Origin: Butyricicoccus_A sp963588905
GTDB lineage: Bacteria; Bacillota; Clostridia; Oscillospirales; Butyricicoccaceae
Assembly (NCBI GenBank): GCA_963588905.1
Contig: CAVAJF010000019.1
Location: forward strand, 60,842 to 124,841
Length of the DNA stretch: 64,000 bases
Direction: 5' to 3'
Notes under the pieces: generated by a model
Told to the model about the DNA's origin: nothing
Databases searched by the model: none
What the model saw: the letters and a program-made list of their open reading frames with translations, nothing else
Shown: in pieces, positions 35,007 through 42,484 of the stretch
Layout of the letters: the number at the start of each line of letters is the position of its first letter
How positions within the stretch are numbered: the first letter of the stretch is position 1
Program-made: the position numbers and the translations under genes

Positions 35007-36134
35007 TTGGCACTCATCGAATTTGAAGAATACCGTCAGAAGCTGCACGATCTCAAGCCTGCCATTGAAGATTTGGGACAGGCATATGATTTGGAGCACG
35101 CTGCTGAAGAAGTAGAAGAACTGGAAAACCGCGCCTCGGAGCCGGGCTTCTGGGACGACATGGAAAAGTCTCAGAAAATTTTGCAGCGCACCAAGGCACT
35201 GAAAGACAAAATTGAAGGCTACCACACACTGTGCAGCCAGCAGGAAGATCTGCTGACCCTGTGCGATCTCGCCATCGAGATGGACGACGACTCCATGATT
35301 GACGAGCTGCGCGAAGGATACGATGCACTCAGCGATGAGCTGGAGCGCCGCAAGCTGGCTACCCTGCTGCTCGGCGAGTACGATGCCAACAATGCCATTT
35401 TGTCATTCCACGCCGGTGCAGGCGGCACCGAAGCGCAGGATTGGTGCGACATGCTGTACCGCATGTACACCCGTTGGGCAGAGCGTCACGGCTTCAGCTA
35501 CAAGATTCTGGACTATCTGGAGGGTGATGATGCAGGCCTCAAGTCTGCTTCTATCCTGATTGAAGGCGAAAATGCATACGGCTTCCTCAAGAGTGAATCC
35601 GGCGTACATCGTCTGGTTCGTATCTCTCCGTTTGACTCGTCTGGACGCCGGCACACGTCGTTCTCCGCTGTCGAGGTCATGCCGGAAATTGACGACGACA
35701 CAGAAGTCGAAATCCGTCCGGAGGACATCGACATGCAGGTATACCGTTCCTCCGGTGCAGGCGGCCAGCACATCAACAAGACCTCGTCTGCGGTTCGTCT
35801 GACGCATAAGCCGACCGGCATCGTTGTCAGCTGCCAGACCGAGCGAAGCCAGTTCCAGAACCGCGACAACTGTATGAAAATGCTGCGCGCCAAGCTGGTT
35901 GAAATCAAAGAGCGCGAGCATCTGGACAAGATCTCCGACATCAAGGGCGATCAGAAAAAGATCGAGTGGGGCAGCCAGATTCGTTCCTACGTCTTTATGC
36001 CGTACACCTTGGCAAAGGATACCCGCACAGGCTTTGAAAACAGCAACATTGACGCAGTGATGGACGGCGATATTGACGGCTTTATCAACGCCTATCTGAC
36101 CGCACAGGCCACCGGCGAACTGGAGACCAAGTGA
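35007..36134 (+). CDS. prfB: Peptide chain release factor 2
   Basis: A 375-residue class-I release factor. The stop-codon reading motif is SPF (VRISPFDSSGRRHTSF) and the hydrolysis motif is GGQ (SSGAGGQHINKTSSAVR), so it reads UGA and UAA. The start is TTG with a GAGGAG site. The N-terminal helix region (LGQAYDLEHAAEE) runs in one continuous frame; most RF2 genes have an in-frame UGA and a programmed +1 shift at this place, which is absent here. A small membrane-protein gene overlaps its stop codon. Confidence 0.95.
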   Translation: MALIEFEEYRQKLHDLKPAIEDLGQAYDLEHAAEEVEELENRASEPGFWDDMEKSQKILQRTKALKDKIEGYHTLCSQQEDLLTLCDLAIEMDDDSMIDELREGYDALSDELERRKLATLLLGEYDANNAILSFHAGAGGTEAQDWCDMLYRMYTRWAERHGFSYKILDYLEGDDAGLKSASILIEGENAYGFLKSESGVHRLVRISPFDSSGRRHTSFSAVEVMPEIDDDTEVEIRPEDIDMQVYRSSGAGGQHINKTSSAVRLTHKPTGIVVSCQTERSQFQNRDNCMKMLRAKLVEIKEREHLDKISDIKGDQKKIEWGSQIRSYVFMPYTLAKDTRTGFENSNIDAVMDGDIDGFINAYLTAQATGELETK

Positions 36135-36748
36135 CCGTGAGCAAGAAACGTGTATGGGGTATTGTGCTGGGTTTGCTGTGCATCGCAGTGATTGCTGTCT
36201 GCTGCATAGCAGGTGTCAGCAAATGGCGCGCCCATCAGGCAGAGCTTCAGCGCGAGCAACAGCGTCAGCAGCAGCTCACGCAGTATACCGAAGACCTGAC
36301 AGATGCGTTTGACGACCTGTATCAGGCAGAAACCAATCTGTTTCAGAACATGGCGGCGCAGCGCATTGCCGGTGCAGACACCCGCACCACCTTGCAGTCG
36401 ATGCTGGACGCGGCAGTCGCACCGATTGATGCGCTCGCCTCTGTCCAGGCACCGGACGAGCTGTCTGACGCGCAGAAGCATTTCCAAAAAGCGGCATCAT
36501 CCTATCACACCATGTCAGATACGCTCTCAGACATGCTTCGTGATCCCACGGCAACCGATGCCGATGTGCAGCAGGCTTTTATCACCATGCTGCCGGATGC
36601 TGTCAATGCTTTGGACGAAGTCAAAGCGGGCATTTCGCTCTTGGCAGAAAATTCTGACATCACGCTTCCTGACAGCGCCAAGCAGTTAGAAACCGCGCTG
36701 GATTCTTTTTCCGGCGACAGCTTGAACTCTATTTTCAATGCAAAATAA
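36131..36748 (+). CDS. Signal-anchored protein of unknown function
   Basis: A 205-residue protein with an N-terminal membrane anchor (VWGIVLGLLCIAVIAVCCIAGV) and an external all-helical part of about 175 residues (QQQLTQYTEDLTDAFDDLYQAETNLFQNMAAQRIAG...). It is Ala/Asp-rich and lacks Cys outside the anchor. I do not recognise the family. The GTG start overlaps the prfB stop, so it is translationally coupled; a second GTG lies six bases further on. A terminator follows. Confidence 0.7.
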   Translation: MTVSKKRVWGIVLGLLCIAVIAVCCIAGVSKWRAHQAELQREQQRQQQLTQYTEDLTDAFDDLYQAETNLFQNMAAQRIAGADTRTTLQSMLDAAVAPIDALASVQAPDELSDAQKHFQKAASSYHTMSDTLSDMLRDPTATDADVQQAFITMLPDAVNALDEVKAGISLLAENSDITLPDSAKQLETALDSFSGDSLNSIFNAK

Positions 36749-36757
36749 TCCCCGTTT

Positions 36758-36790
36758 GTCCCTTCTCCGCATGGAGAAGGGACTTTGTGT
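36758..36790 (+). terminator. Intrinsic terminator of the prfB operon
   Basis: Perfect 11-bp stem GTCCCTTCTCC / GGAGAAGGGAC with GCAT loop, then TTTGTGTTT. Confidence 0.75.
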
Positions 36791-36865
36791 TTCTGCACAA
36801 ATTTCCCACTGTTATTTTGTGTAAATCAATCATAATTTCACTGCCATTTTGTAACAATTTACCAA

Positions 36866-37019
36866 GTTGTTCAGGATAACAACAGACAAATCCAACAAAG
36901 CATTTTTCTTTGTCAAAACCGCCTATTGCATCCATAGAAGAAATGTGCGAAACTATTCGTGCACCAAAAAGGGGTGTATGGAAGGACAATTCCATATCTC
37001 GAGGATATTTCACATTTCT
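36866..37019 (+). ncRNA. Candidate structured leader RNA of the EIIA-like gene
   Basis: Several perfect helices follow one another. Upstream: GTTGTT/AACAAC (36866-36883) and ACAAAG/CTTTGT (36895-36913). Then a closing stem AGAAATGTG (36939-36947) / CACATTTCT (37011-37019) encloses four abutting hairpins: CGAA/TTCG (36948-36959), TGCACC/GGTGTA (36960-36978), TGGAA/TTCCA (36979-36994) and TATC/GATA (36995-37007). Only three bases in the junction are unpaired. The closing stem ends four bases before the AAAGGAG site of the gene. It matches no riboswitch family that I recognise. Confidence 0.5.
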
Positions 37020-37039
37020 TCTAAAGGAGAAGATTCATA

Positions 37040-37495
37040 ATGACTACTGCTACGTTTGATTTTATGGCTCCGGCCACCGGCAAATGCGTTCCGATTGAAG
37101 CTGTTCACCACAGCCTGAGCGACCGCACCCTCGGCGAGGGCATCGCTATTTTCCCGACCAACAACACCGTCGTTGCTCCGTGCAATGGCGTTATCACCCG
37201 CGTTTCCGACCACGCTGTCACTCTGTTCGACAGCGAGCACGACGTTGAACTGCTGCTCACCGCTGACATGGATGCGCAGCACCACGATTTCCGTCTGTAT
37301 GTACAGGCTGGTCAGACAGTTACCACCGGCACGGAACTGTTCTCCTGCGATGTCGCAGCAATCAAGGCACAGGGCGGCTATGTTGATTTTTCCTGCATCG
37401 TAACCAACCTGCCGATTGAGGAAGTTTCCGTTTGCGCTGGCGATGTAGAGACCGGCAAGACCCGCATGTTCTCCTGCTCCTGCCCGATGGTATAA
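37040..37495 (+). CDS. Degenerate EIIA-Glc-like PTS domain protein
   Basis: A 151-residue stand-alone EIIA-Glc (crr-type) fold, with MAPATGKCVPIE, FPTNNTVVAPCNGVIT, DHAVTL, LYVQAGQTVTTGTEL and a C-terminal VSVCAGDVETGKT. The first active-site histidine is kept (His58, DHAVTL), but the phospho-accepting one is not: the usual ELxVHxGID is VELLLTADMD, with Thr74 in place of His. It therefore should not pass phosphate and may be a regulatory or carbon-storage sensing relic. The gene has no PTS neighbours. Start supported by AAAGGAG. Confidence 0.85.
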   Translation: MTTATFDFMAPATGKCVPIEAVHHSLSDRTLGEGIAIFPTNNTVVAPCNGVITRVSDHAVTLFDSEHDVELLLTADMDAQHHDFRLYVQAGQTVTTGTELFSCDVAAIKAQGGYVDFSCIVTNLPIEEVSVCAGDVETGKTRMFSCSCPMV

Positions 37496-37530
37496 GCGCG
37501 TATAAAACGCAATCGTTTTGCAAACAATAC

Positions 37531-37563
37531 AGGCACATCAGTTTCATACTGATGTGCCTTTTG
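37531..37563 (+). terminator. Intrinsic terminator after the EIIA-like gene
   Basis: Stem AGGCACATCAG / CTGATGTGCCT, loop TTTCATA, followed by TTTTG. Confidence 0.8.
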
Positions 37564-37588
37564 TTATCCCCACAGAAAGGAGCTGCCT

Positions 37589-37948
37589 ATGCAGGAACGC
37601 ACCAAATGTCTAATTATCGGCACGTGCGCCGGTGCGGCAAATGGTTTTTTCGGCGCCGGTGGCGGGCTGTTTCTCGTCCCGTTGTTTACCGGTTGGCTTG
37701 GCATGGAGCAAAAGCAAGCCTTTGCCACTTCCGTTGCTGTCATCTTTCCCCTGTCCGCTGTCAGTGTTTTGATTTACCTGCGCAGCGGCAGTCTGCCTCT
37801 ATCGTTTTCTGCGCCCTATCTGCTCGGCGGTGCCATCGGCGGATTGTTTTCCGGTCTGCTGTTTTCCCGCGTCTCTGTCCCGCTACTTCGCAAAGCATTT
37901 GCTCTGCTGCTCATTTGGGGCGGTATCCGCGCGGTGCTGTTGCTATGA
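37589..37948 (+). CDS. TSUP (TauE/SafE) permease, N-terminal half subunit
   Basis: A 119-residue protein with four membrane helices and the TauE/SafE half-repeat pattern GTCAGAANGFFGAGGGLFLVPLF...FATSVAVIFPLSAVSVLIYL. Full TSUP transporters have two such halves in one chain of about 250 residues; here the second half is a separate gene that overlaps by ATGA. The pair probably forms one exporter of sulfite, sulfonates or other organic anions. An AAGGAG site precedes the start. Confidence 0.85.
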   Translation: MQERTKCLIIGTCAGAANGFFGAGGGLFLVPLFTGWLGMEQKQAFATSVAVIFPLSAVSVLIYLRSGSLPLSFSAPYLLGGAIGGLFSGLLFSRVSVPLLRKAFALLLIWGGIRAVLLL

Positions 37949-38301
37949 TGGGCGTTTTCATTGGTGCGATCACCGGTATCCTTTCCGGTTTTGGCATCGG
38001 TGGCGGCTCTTTGCTGATTTTGTGGCTGGCCATGATGGAACAGCTGCCGCAATACACCGCGGCGGGCATCAATTTGCTGTATTTTCTGTGCTGTGCACCC
38101 ACGGCACTGGTTTCGCACATACGGCATCATTTGATCCAAAAGAAAATCGCCGGTTGGTGTATTCTCGCCGGATGTCTTGCCTCGCCGCTGGCTTCTGTCG
38201 CCGCCGGTTTATTGCCCATGGATTGGCTGCGCCGCGGATTTGGCATTCTGCTGCTCATTCTCGGTTTTCGAGAGTTATTTTCCCGTTCCGCCAAACAGTA
38301 G
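37945..38301 (+). CDS. TSUP (TauE/SafE) permease, C-terminal half subunit
   Basis: A 118-residue protein with four membrane helices and the matching half-repeat GAITGILSGFGIGGGSLLILWLAMM...AAGINLLYFLCCAPTALVSHI. Its ATG overlaps the stop of the first half (ATGA; a second ATG follows at once), so the two halves are made together. A frameshift in a once single gene is unlikely because the overlap is a clean coupled junction and a start is retained. Confidence 0.85.
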   Translation: MMGVFIGAITGILSGFGIGGGSLLILWLAMMEQLPQYTAAGINLLYFLCCAPTALVSHIRHHLIQKKIAGWCILAGCLASPLASVAAGLLPMDWLRRGFGILLLILGFRELFSRSAKQ

Positions 38302-38358
38302 CATTTTTCGCACATGCGTGCTATACTGAGACTATTCTTTTTGAGAGGAGCTGGCTAT

Positions 38359-38955
38359 ATGGATCAAATCCAAATCCCTAATATAGATATTTTACTCATC
38401 ATTGCTGTTGTTGTCGTTTTCATTCTCATCGTTCTCTATACACACAGAGAGCCGAAAATCCGTGTCGGCAAGAGCAATATCAGCGCCCAAGATTCCGCTT
38501 CTATTCTCAAACTCTTTTCCAATGACACCAAATGTTTTGATTTCCGCGTCAAAGAAGAAGCAAAACATGCTACCGTCGCTTTGCATACCTGTTTGAACCG
38601 CAAATGGGCAGAACCCATTCCACTTGCGGATTTTTCCGATTTAGAACCTGGAAAATATCGTCTAATTGTTCGCCGCGTCGGCACAATCATTGATATTTAT
38701 CTGTGCAGCAATGCGGATTACGACCATGTATTACATATGTCCTACACTATGGCTCGGGAACATCTCGACGCTCTTTCCGCGTGCAGCTGCTTTGGACAAT
38801 TTGAGCTTTCCAACTGCAAAGCCTCTATCGGAGACGAAAGCAATACACCGCTGTGGGTCATGCTCGGCCGAAAGCAGGGAAAACTCACAGTGACACAGGA
38901 CTACCGGCATTCCGGCGGCAGCACTGGCTTTGCGATTATTCTTCAGTTTCGATGA
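38359..38955 (+). CDS. Membrane-anchored protein of unknown function
   Basis: A 198-residue protein with one N-terminal helix (IDILLIIAVVVVFILIVLYTHR) and a soluble domain. The region SILKLFSNDTKCFDFRVKEEAKHATVALHTCLNRKWAEPIPL and a YRLIVRRVGTIIDIYL strand pair suggest a beta-sandwich. I do not recognise the family. The start at 38359 is chosen because a GAGAGGAG site lies upstream; earlier codons overlap the TSUP region without a site. A terminator follows. Confidence 0.7.
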   Translation: MDQIQIPNIDILLIIAVVVVFILIVLYTHREPKIRVGKSNISAQDSASILKLFSNDTKCFDFRVKEEAKHATVALHTCLNRKWAEPIPLADFSDLEPGKYRLIVRRVGTIIDIYLCSNADYDHVLHMSYTMAREHLDALSACSCFGQFELSNCKASIGDESNTPLWVMLGRKQGKLTVTQDYRHSGGSTGFAIILQFR

Positions 38956-38958
38956 AAA

Positions 38959-38985
38959 AGAGCCGCTTACGCGGCTCTTTTATTC
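38959..38985. terminator. Bidirectional terminator, left copy
   Basis: AAAGAGCCGC / GCGGCTCTTT with TTAC loop. The 28-base region from the ATGAAAAAGAGCCGC segment to TCTTTT differs by only a few loop bases from the hairpin at 40092-40124. Confidence 0.85.
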
Positions 38986-39318
38986 TTTCTGTTCTAACGC
39001 TTCCAGCATCAGAGAAATTCCTCGTTCCACCAATTCCAATTGTTTTGGGGAAATATGCCGTAGTTTTTCCGTGAGATGATCTACAGCATTTTCACCTTCT
39101 TTTCCCATCAACAAAAAATCACTGGATGTGTGCAGCACTTGACATAGCTTAATCATTGTTGGCAATGACGCACCCACCACACCGCGTTCTAAATCTGAAA
39201 TATATTGAACAGAAACATCAATCCGTTCGGCTAAATTTTCCTGCGTATATCGCATGGCTTCTCTGGCGGTTTTAACACGACTACCAATTTGAATATTCAG
39301 CTCTTTCTTCGCCTTCAT
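38980..39318 (-). CDS. XRE-family transcriptional regulator
   Basis: A 112-residue protein with an HTH_3 domain at residues 8-62 (IGSRVKTAREAMRYTQENLAERIDVSVQYISDLERGVVGASLPTMIKLCQVL) and a C-terminal helical part (PKQLELVERGISLMLEALEQKE) likely for dimerisation. It is divergent from the SLOG-family gene at 39438, with dyad operators between the two, so it probably represses both. AT-rich relative to the flanks. Confidence 0.9.
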   Translation of the reverse strand: MKAKKELNIQIGSRVKTAREAMRYTQENLAERIDVSVQYISDLERGVVGASLPTMIKLCQVLHTSSDFLLMGKEGENAVDHLTEKLRHISPKQLELVERGISLMLEALEQKE

Positions 39319-39437
39319 CGCAATTACCGCCTTTCTTACTTTTATTGTAAGTAATGGTGGTAATTTTATTAACTAAGTGTTACTATTATATTTATAATAG
39401 TATTACCATTATAAATATAGTACGAGGAGCTGATAGC
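39319..39437. promoter_or_regulatory. Divergent operator region of the XRE/SLOG pair
   Basis: Contains a perfect dyad TACTATTAT-ATTT-ATAATAGTA (39381-39402), an imperfect dyad TTACTT...AAGTAA (39338-39354 region) and repeated GGTAAT/ATTACC halves. A/T-rich promoter elements for both directions overlap these sites. Confidence 0.6.
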
Positions 39438-39899
39438 ATGACATGTACATTCGCAGGTCACAGCAAATTACAAGGCGATTTTCATCTGCAAACTCTTCTA
39501 TCAACATTAAGCCCTCTCATACTGCTGGATGATTCATTTACATTTTATGTCGGAGGAATGGGTGATTTTGACCGTTTGTGTGCCACGGCAGTTCGGCAAT
39601 TAAAAACTTCTTATCCTCAAAAAGACATAGATTTAATTTTAGTCCTGCCCTATCAAACAAAACAGCTTCAACATGACCAAGATTATTTGCGTAAACAATA
39701 TGATGATATTATCATCCCTGTTGAATTGCTTACTGTTCATCCAAAAGCAGCTATTCTCAAGCGAAATTTCTGGATGATTGACCGCTCTGATATTCTCTTG
39801 TCCTATGTATCACATAATTGGGGTGGTGCCTACAAAAGCAAGCAATACGCACAGAAAAAGAATATTTCCATTATCGAATTGTCCAAACAATCAATATAA
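39438..39899 (+). CDS. Short SLOG/DUF1273-like protein
   Basis: A 153-residue protein. The segment FYVGGMGDFDRLCATAVRQLKTSYPQKDIDLILVLPY is the GG-x-G-x-D-x-x-A nucleotide-binding loop of SLOG-superfamily proteins, and the C-terminal part (KRNFWMIDRSDILLSYVSHNWGGAYKSKQYAQKKNISIIEL) carries the second family motif with the conserved WGG..K..YA. SLOG proteins bind or make nucleotide signals and are frequent in defence and stress systems; this one has no effector domain. Start supported by GAGGAG. Confidence 0.75.
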   Translation: MTCTFAGHSKLQGDFHLQTLLSTLSPLILLDDSFTFYVGGMGDFDRLCATAVRQLKTSYPQKDIDLILVLPYQTKQLQHDQDYLRKQYDDIIIPVELLTVHPKAAILKRNFWMIDRSDILLSYVSHNWGGAYKSKQYAQKKNISIIELSKQSI

Positions 39900-40140
39900 A
39901 AGAACCAGCCAAATATCATGTTGACTGGTTCTGACAAGCTGTGTATACTATTCGAATACATCAGAAAAAGAAAATAACCGCCATGCTTCCTACACATTTG
40001 GCGATTATTTTCATATAAACACTAGATGAGAGGACACGCCGTCTATCGGTGTGCCTCTTTTTTATTATCATAGCATCCAAGCATGAGAAAGTCAATGAAA
40101 AAGAGCCGCATAAGCGGCTCTTTTCTGCTATTTATTCACC
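39900..40140. other. Gap with several inverted repeats, no gene
   Basis: Holds AGAACCAG/CTGGTTCT (39902-39931), an arm pair around GAAAATAACCGCC (39970-39982) and GGCGATTATTTTC (40000-40012), a terminator (GAGG...CACGCCG / CGGTGTG...CCTC, 40030-40063, then T run) and the right copy of the AAGAGCCGC terminator (40098-40124). The mix looks like a site of past insertion or deletion. Confidence 0.6.
40098..40124 (-). terminator. Intrinsic terminator of nadBC, right copy
   Basis: AAAAGAGCCGC / GCGGCTCTTTT with ATAA loop, almost identical to the hairpin at 38959-38985. Confidence 0.8.
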
Positions 40141-40977
40141 TTACAGTGCTGTCAGGTTCTTCAGCGAAATATCCATTGCCGGAGAAGCATAGGTCAGCGC
40201 ACCGGAGGATACAAAATCCACACCGATGTCTGCAATTTCCAGCAGGCGCTCTGCGGTAACGTTACCGGAGCACTCGGTCTTTGCGCGGCCATCAATAATT
40301 TTAACAGCCTGACGCATGGTCTCATTATCCATGTTATCCAGCATGATAACATCTGCGCCGCATTCGGCAGCTTCTGTTACCTGCTCCAGCGTCTCACATT
40401 CTACTTCAACCTGCGTAACAAAAGACACATACTCTCGTGCCATCTGTACAGCCTTGGTGATCGAACCTGCTGCGCAAATGTGATTGTCCTTCATCATGAC
40501 GCAATCGGACAGATTGTAGCGATGGTTGGTTGCGCCGCCGCAGCGTACTGCATACTTTTCAAAAATACGCAGACCCGGCGTTGTCTTTCTGGTATCCAGC
40601 AGCGTGGTGTGCTTGCCTTCCAGAATCTTTACCATCTTATTGGTGTTGGTCGCGATGCCGCTCATGCGCTGCAAGAAGTTCAGCGCAGTGCGCTCGCCGG
40701 TCAGCAGCGTGCGAATATCCGCATAGATTACGCCAATCAGCTGACCCTTCTTGACTTCATCGCCATCAGAACAGGTCGTTTCAAAATGAGCTTCCTCTTC
40801 CAGAATCTCAAATACTCGTGCAAATACATCCAGACCGCAAATAATGCCGTCCTGCTTACAAATCAGCTCTGCCTTGCCCAGCTGCGGCTGGCGCATAATG
40901 GCATTGGTGCTGACATCTTCACTGGTGACATCCTCGCGCAGAGCGGTGATGATCGCCGGATCCATATTAAGCATCAT
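40141..40977 (-). CDS. nadC: Nicotinate-nucleotide pyrophosphorylase (carboxylating)
   Basis: A 278-residue quinolinate phosphoribosyltransferase. Motifs are LREDVTSEDVSTNAI at the start, TGERTALNFLQRMSGIAT, LLDTRKTTPGLR, AVRCGGATNHRYNLSD, MMKDNHI, VEVECETLEQ and a C-terminal SGNVTAERL...VDFVSSGALT. It converts quinolinate and PRPP to nicotinate mononucleotide. The first codon lies within the last 11 bases of nadB, with several possible starts (40977, 40974, 40965), so coupling to nadB is likely. nadA is not adjacent. Confidence 0.95.
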   Translation of the reverse strand: MMLNMDPAIITALREDVTSEDVSTNAIMRQPQLGKAELICKQDGIICGLDVFARVFEILEEEAHFETTCSDGDEVKKGQLIGVIYADIRTLLTGERTALNFLQRMSGIATNTNKMVKILEGKHTTLLDTRKTTPGLRIFEKYAVRCGGATNHRYNLSDCVMMKDNHICAAGSITKAVQMAREYVSFVTQVEVECETLEQVTEAAECGADVIMLDNMDNETMRQAVKIIDGRAKTECSGNVTAERLLEIADIGVDFVSSGALTYASPAMDISLKNLTAL

Positions 40978-42283
40978 GGTCGAGCCACTGATCATAGAAT
41001 GCTTCATCCTTTCTCTTAATAGCTTCAAGAACCGCTTTGCGGTTTTTCTCGTCGATGTCCGCATAGAATGTCGGATCGAACGGAATTTCATCGGTCGGCA
41101 TCGGCTTGCCTGCCTCTACCGTCTCTGCAATGTGGTTTGCTGCGCGCTCAGCAAATACCAAGCTCTCCAGCAAAGAATTACTTGCCAGACGATTTCTGCC
41201 GTGTACACCATTGCAGCTGGTCTCACCGGCAGCATACAGACCGTCCATCGAGGTCTCACTGTCCGAATTGACCTTGATACCGCCCATAAAGTAATGCTGA
41301 CCCGGTGTAACCGGAATCGGCTGCTTGGTCATATCGTAGCCCTCTTCCAGGCACTGACGATAGATGTTCGGGAAACGGTTGCGGACAAAATCCGGATCCA
41401 GATGGGTGACAGACAGCTCTACATACGGACGGCCGTCCTTTTCCATCTGCTTGCAGATAGCCTGCGATACCACATCGCGCGGCAGCAGCTCATTGACAAA
41501 GCGTTCGCCATCCTTATTATACAGATATGCGCCCTCGCCGCGAACCGATTCCGAAATCAGGAAGCTTCTGCCCGGCTTCGTGGTGTACAGCGTGGTCGGA
41601 TGAATCTGAATATAGTTGATATGCTCCACCTCAATGTGATGGCGCATTGCAATTGCCAGCGCATCGCCGGTAATATGACGATAGTTCGTCGAGAACTGGA
41701 ACAGACCGCCAATGCCGCCGGTTGCCAAGACAACCGCCTGTGTGCGAATCTCTTCCAGTGTGCCGTCTGCATTGCGGACGATGCCGCCCTTGCAGACATT
41801 CGCTTTTTCATCGCAAATAATATCAACCAGCGTGGTGTTTTCGCGGATCGTGATATTCTTGCGCTCTCTTGCGCGTGCCAGCAGCTTGCTGGTAATTTCC
41901 TGTCCCGTCAAATCTTCATGGAACAGAATACGGTTTTCCGAATGAGCACCCTCACGGGTAAATTCAAAGTTTCCGTCCTTATCACGCTGGAAGTCTACGC
42001 CGTAATCGACCAGCTCCTGCGCGATGTGCTGAGAAGAACGAATCATAATGTCTACGGATTCCTTGTTGTTCTCATAATGACCAGCCTTCATGGTGTCCTC
42101 GAAATAGCTGTCATAATCATCGTCATCCAGCAGCATACACATGCCGCCCTGTGCGAGGAAAGAATCCGCCTGATCCGCTTCGGACTTTGTAATCACCAAA
42201 ACTTTGTATTTTTCGGGCAGCTGTAATGCGTTAAACAATCCGGCAGCACCGGTACCGACAACCAAAATGTCAGCAGTTTCCAT
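40967..42283 (-). CDS. nadB: L-aspartate oxidase
   Basis: A 438-residue flavoprotein of the succinate dehydrogenase/fumarate reductase family. The FAD motif is ILVVGTGAAGLFNALQL, the second motif is QGGMCMLLDDDDYDSYFEDTMKAGHYENN, and the C-terminal signature is GETSCNGVHGRNRLASNSLLESLVFAERAANHI. It oxidises aspartate to iminoaspartate, in anaerobes with fumarate as acceptor. The C-terminal helical domain is shorter than in E. coli (about 540 residues). The start has a GGGGGAG site. It forms a two-gene operon with nadC. Confidence 0.94.
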   Translation of the reverse strand: METADILVVGTGAAGLFNALQLPEKYKVLVITKSEADQADSFLAQGGMCMLLDDDDYDSYFEDTMKAGHYENNKESVDIMIRSSQHIAQELVDYGVDFQRDKDGNFEFTREGAHSENRILFHEDLTGQEITSKLLARARERKNITIRENTTLVDIICDEKANVCKGGIVRNADGTLEEIRTQAVVLATGGIGGLFQFSTNYRHITGDALAIAMRHHIEVEHINYIQIHPTTLYTTKPGRSFLISESVRGEGAYLYNKDGERFVNELLPRDVVSQAICKQMEKDGRPYVELSVTHLDPDFVRNRFPNIYRQCLEEGYDMTKQPIPVTPGQHYFMGGIKVNSDSETSMDGLYAAGETSCNGVHGRNRLASNSLLESLVFAERAANHIAETVEAGKPMPTDEIPFDPTFYADIDEKNRKAVLEAIKRKDEAFYDQWLDHDA

Positions 42284-42373
42284 ATTCCGCTCCCCCTTAC
42301 TTTCTTTCGGTATTCGTGAGCACACACACGTGCTCCGTCAGATGTTTCATTTCCAGTTTTCTCCCTATTGACA

Positions 42374-42435
42374 TGCGGCATTTGCCGCACAAACTTTTTA
42401 CATCTCAGTATACCATACTGAAATGCATCCTGCAA
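42374..42435 (-). promoter_or_regulatory. Promoter and dyad operators of nadBC
   Basis: On the minus strand, -35 TTGCAG (42435-42430), a 17-bp spacer and -10 TATACT (42412-42407). A perfect dyad TCAGTAT-GGT-ATACTGA (42421-42405) covers the -10, and a second one, TGCGGCA-AA-TGCCGCA, lies at 42389-42374. NAD genes are often under NiaR or NrtR control; neither motif is one I can assign with certainty. Confidence 0.6.
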
Positions 42436-42484
42436 GGCAGTTCCCCGTCTTGCACAGACACTTTGTGAAATTTTTTACGATGCA

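Noticed and set aside
36735..37013. Minus-strand 92-residue open frame in the leader of the EIIA-like gene
   Set aside because: No ribosome-binding site and no recognisable domain. The region is better explained as a structured leader.
37945..37948. Frameshift sequencing error splitting the TSUP gene
   Set aside because: The junction is a clean ATGA overlap with a start codon and both halves begin and end as complete four-helix units, so two genes are more likely.
42193..42435. Minus-strand frame of 80 codons at the nadB leader
   Set aside because: Runs through the promoter and operator dyads and overlaps the nadB start; no family signal.
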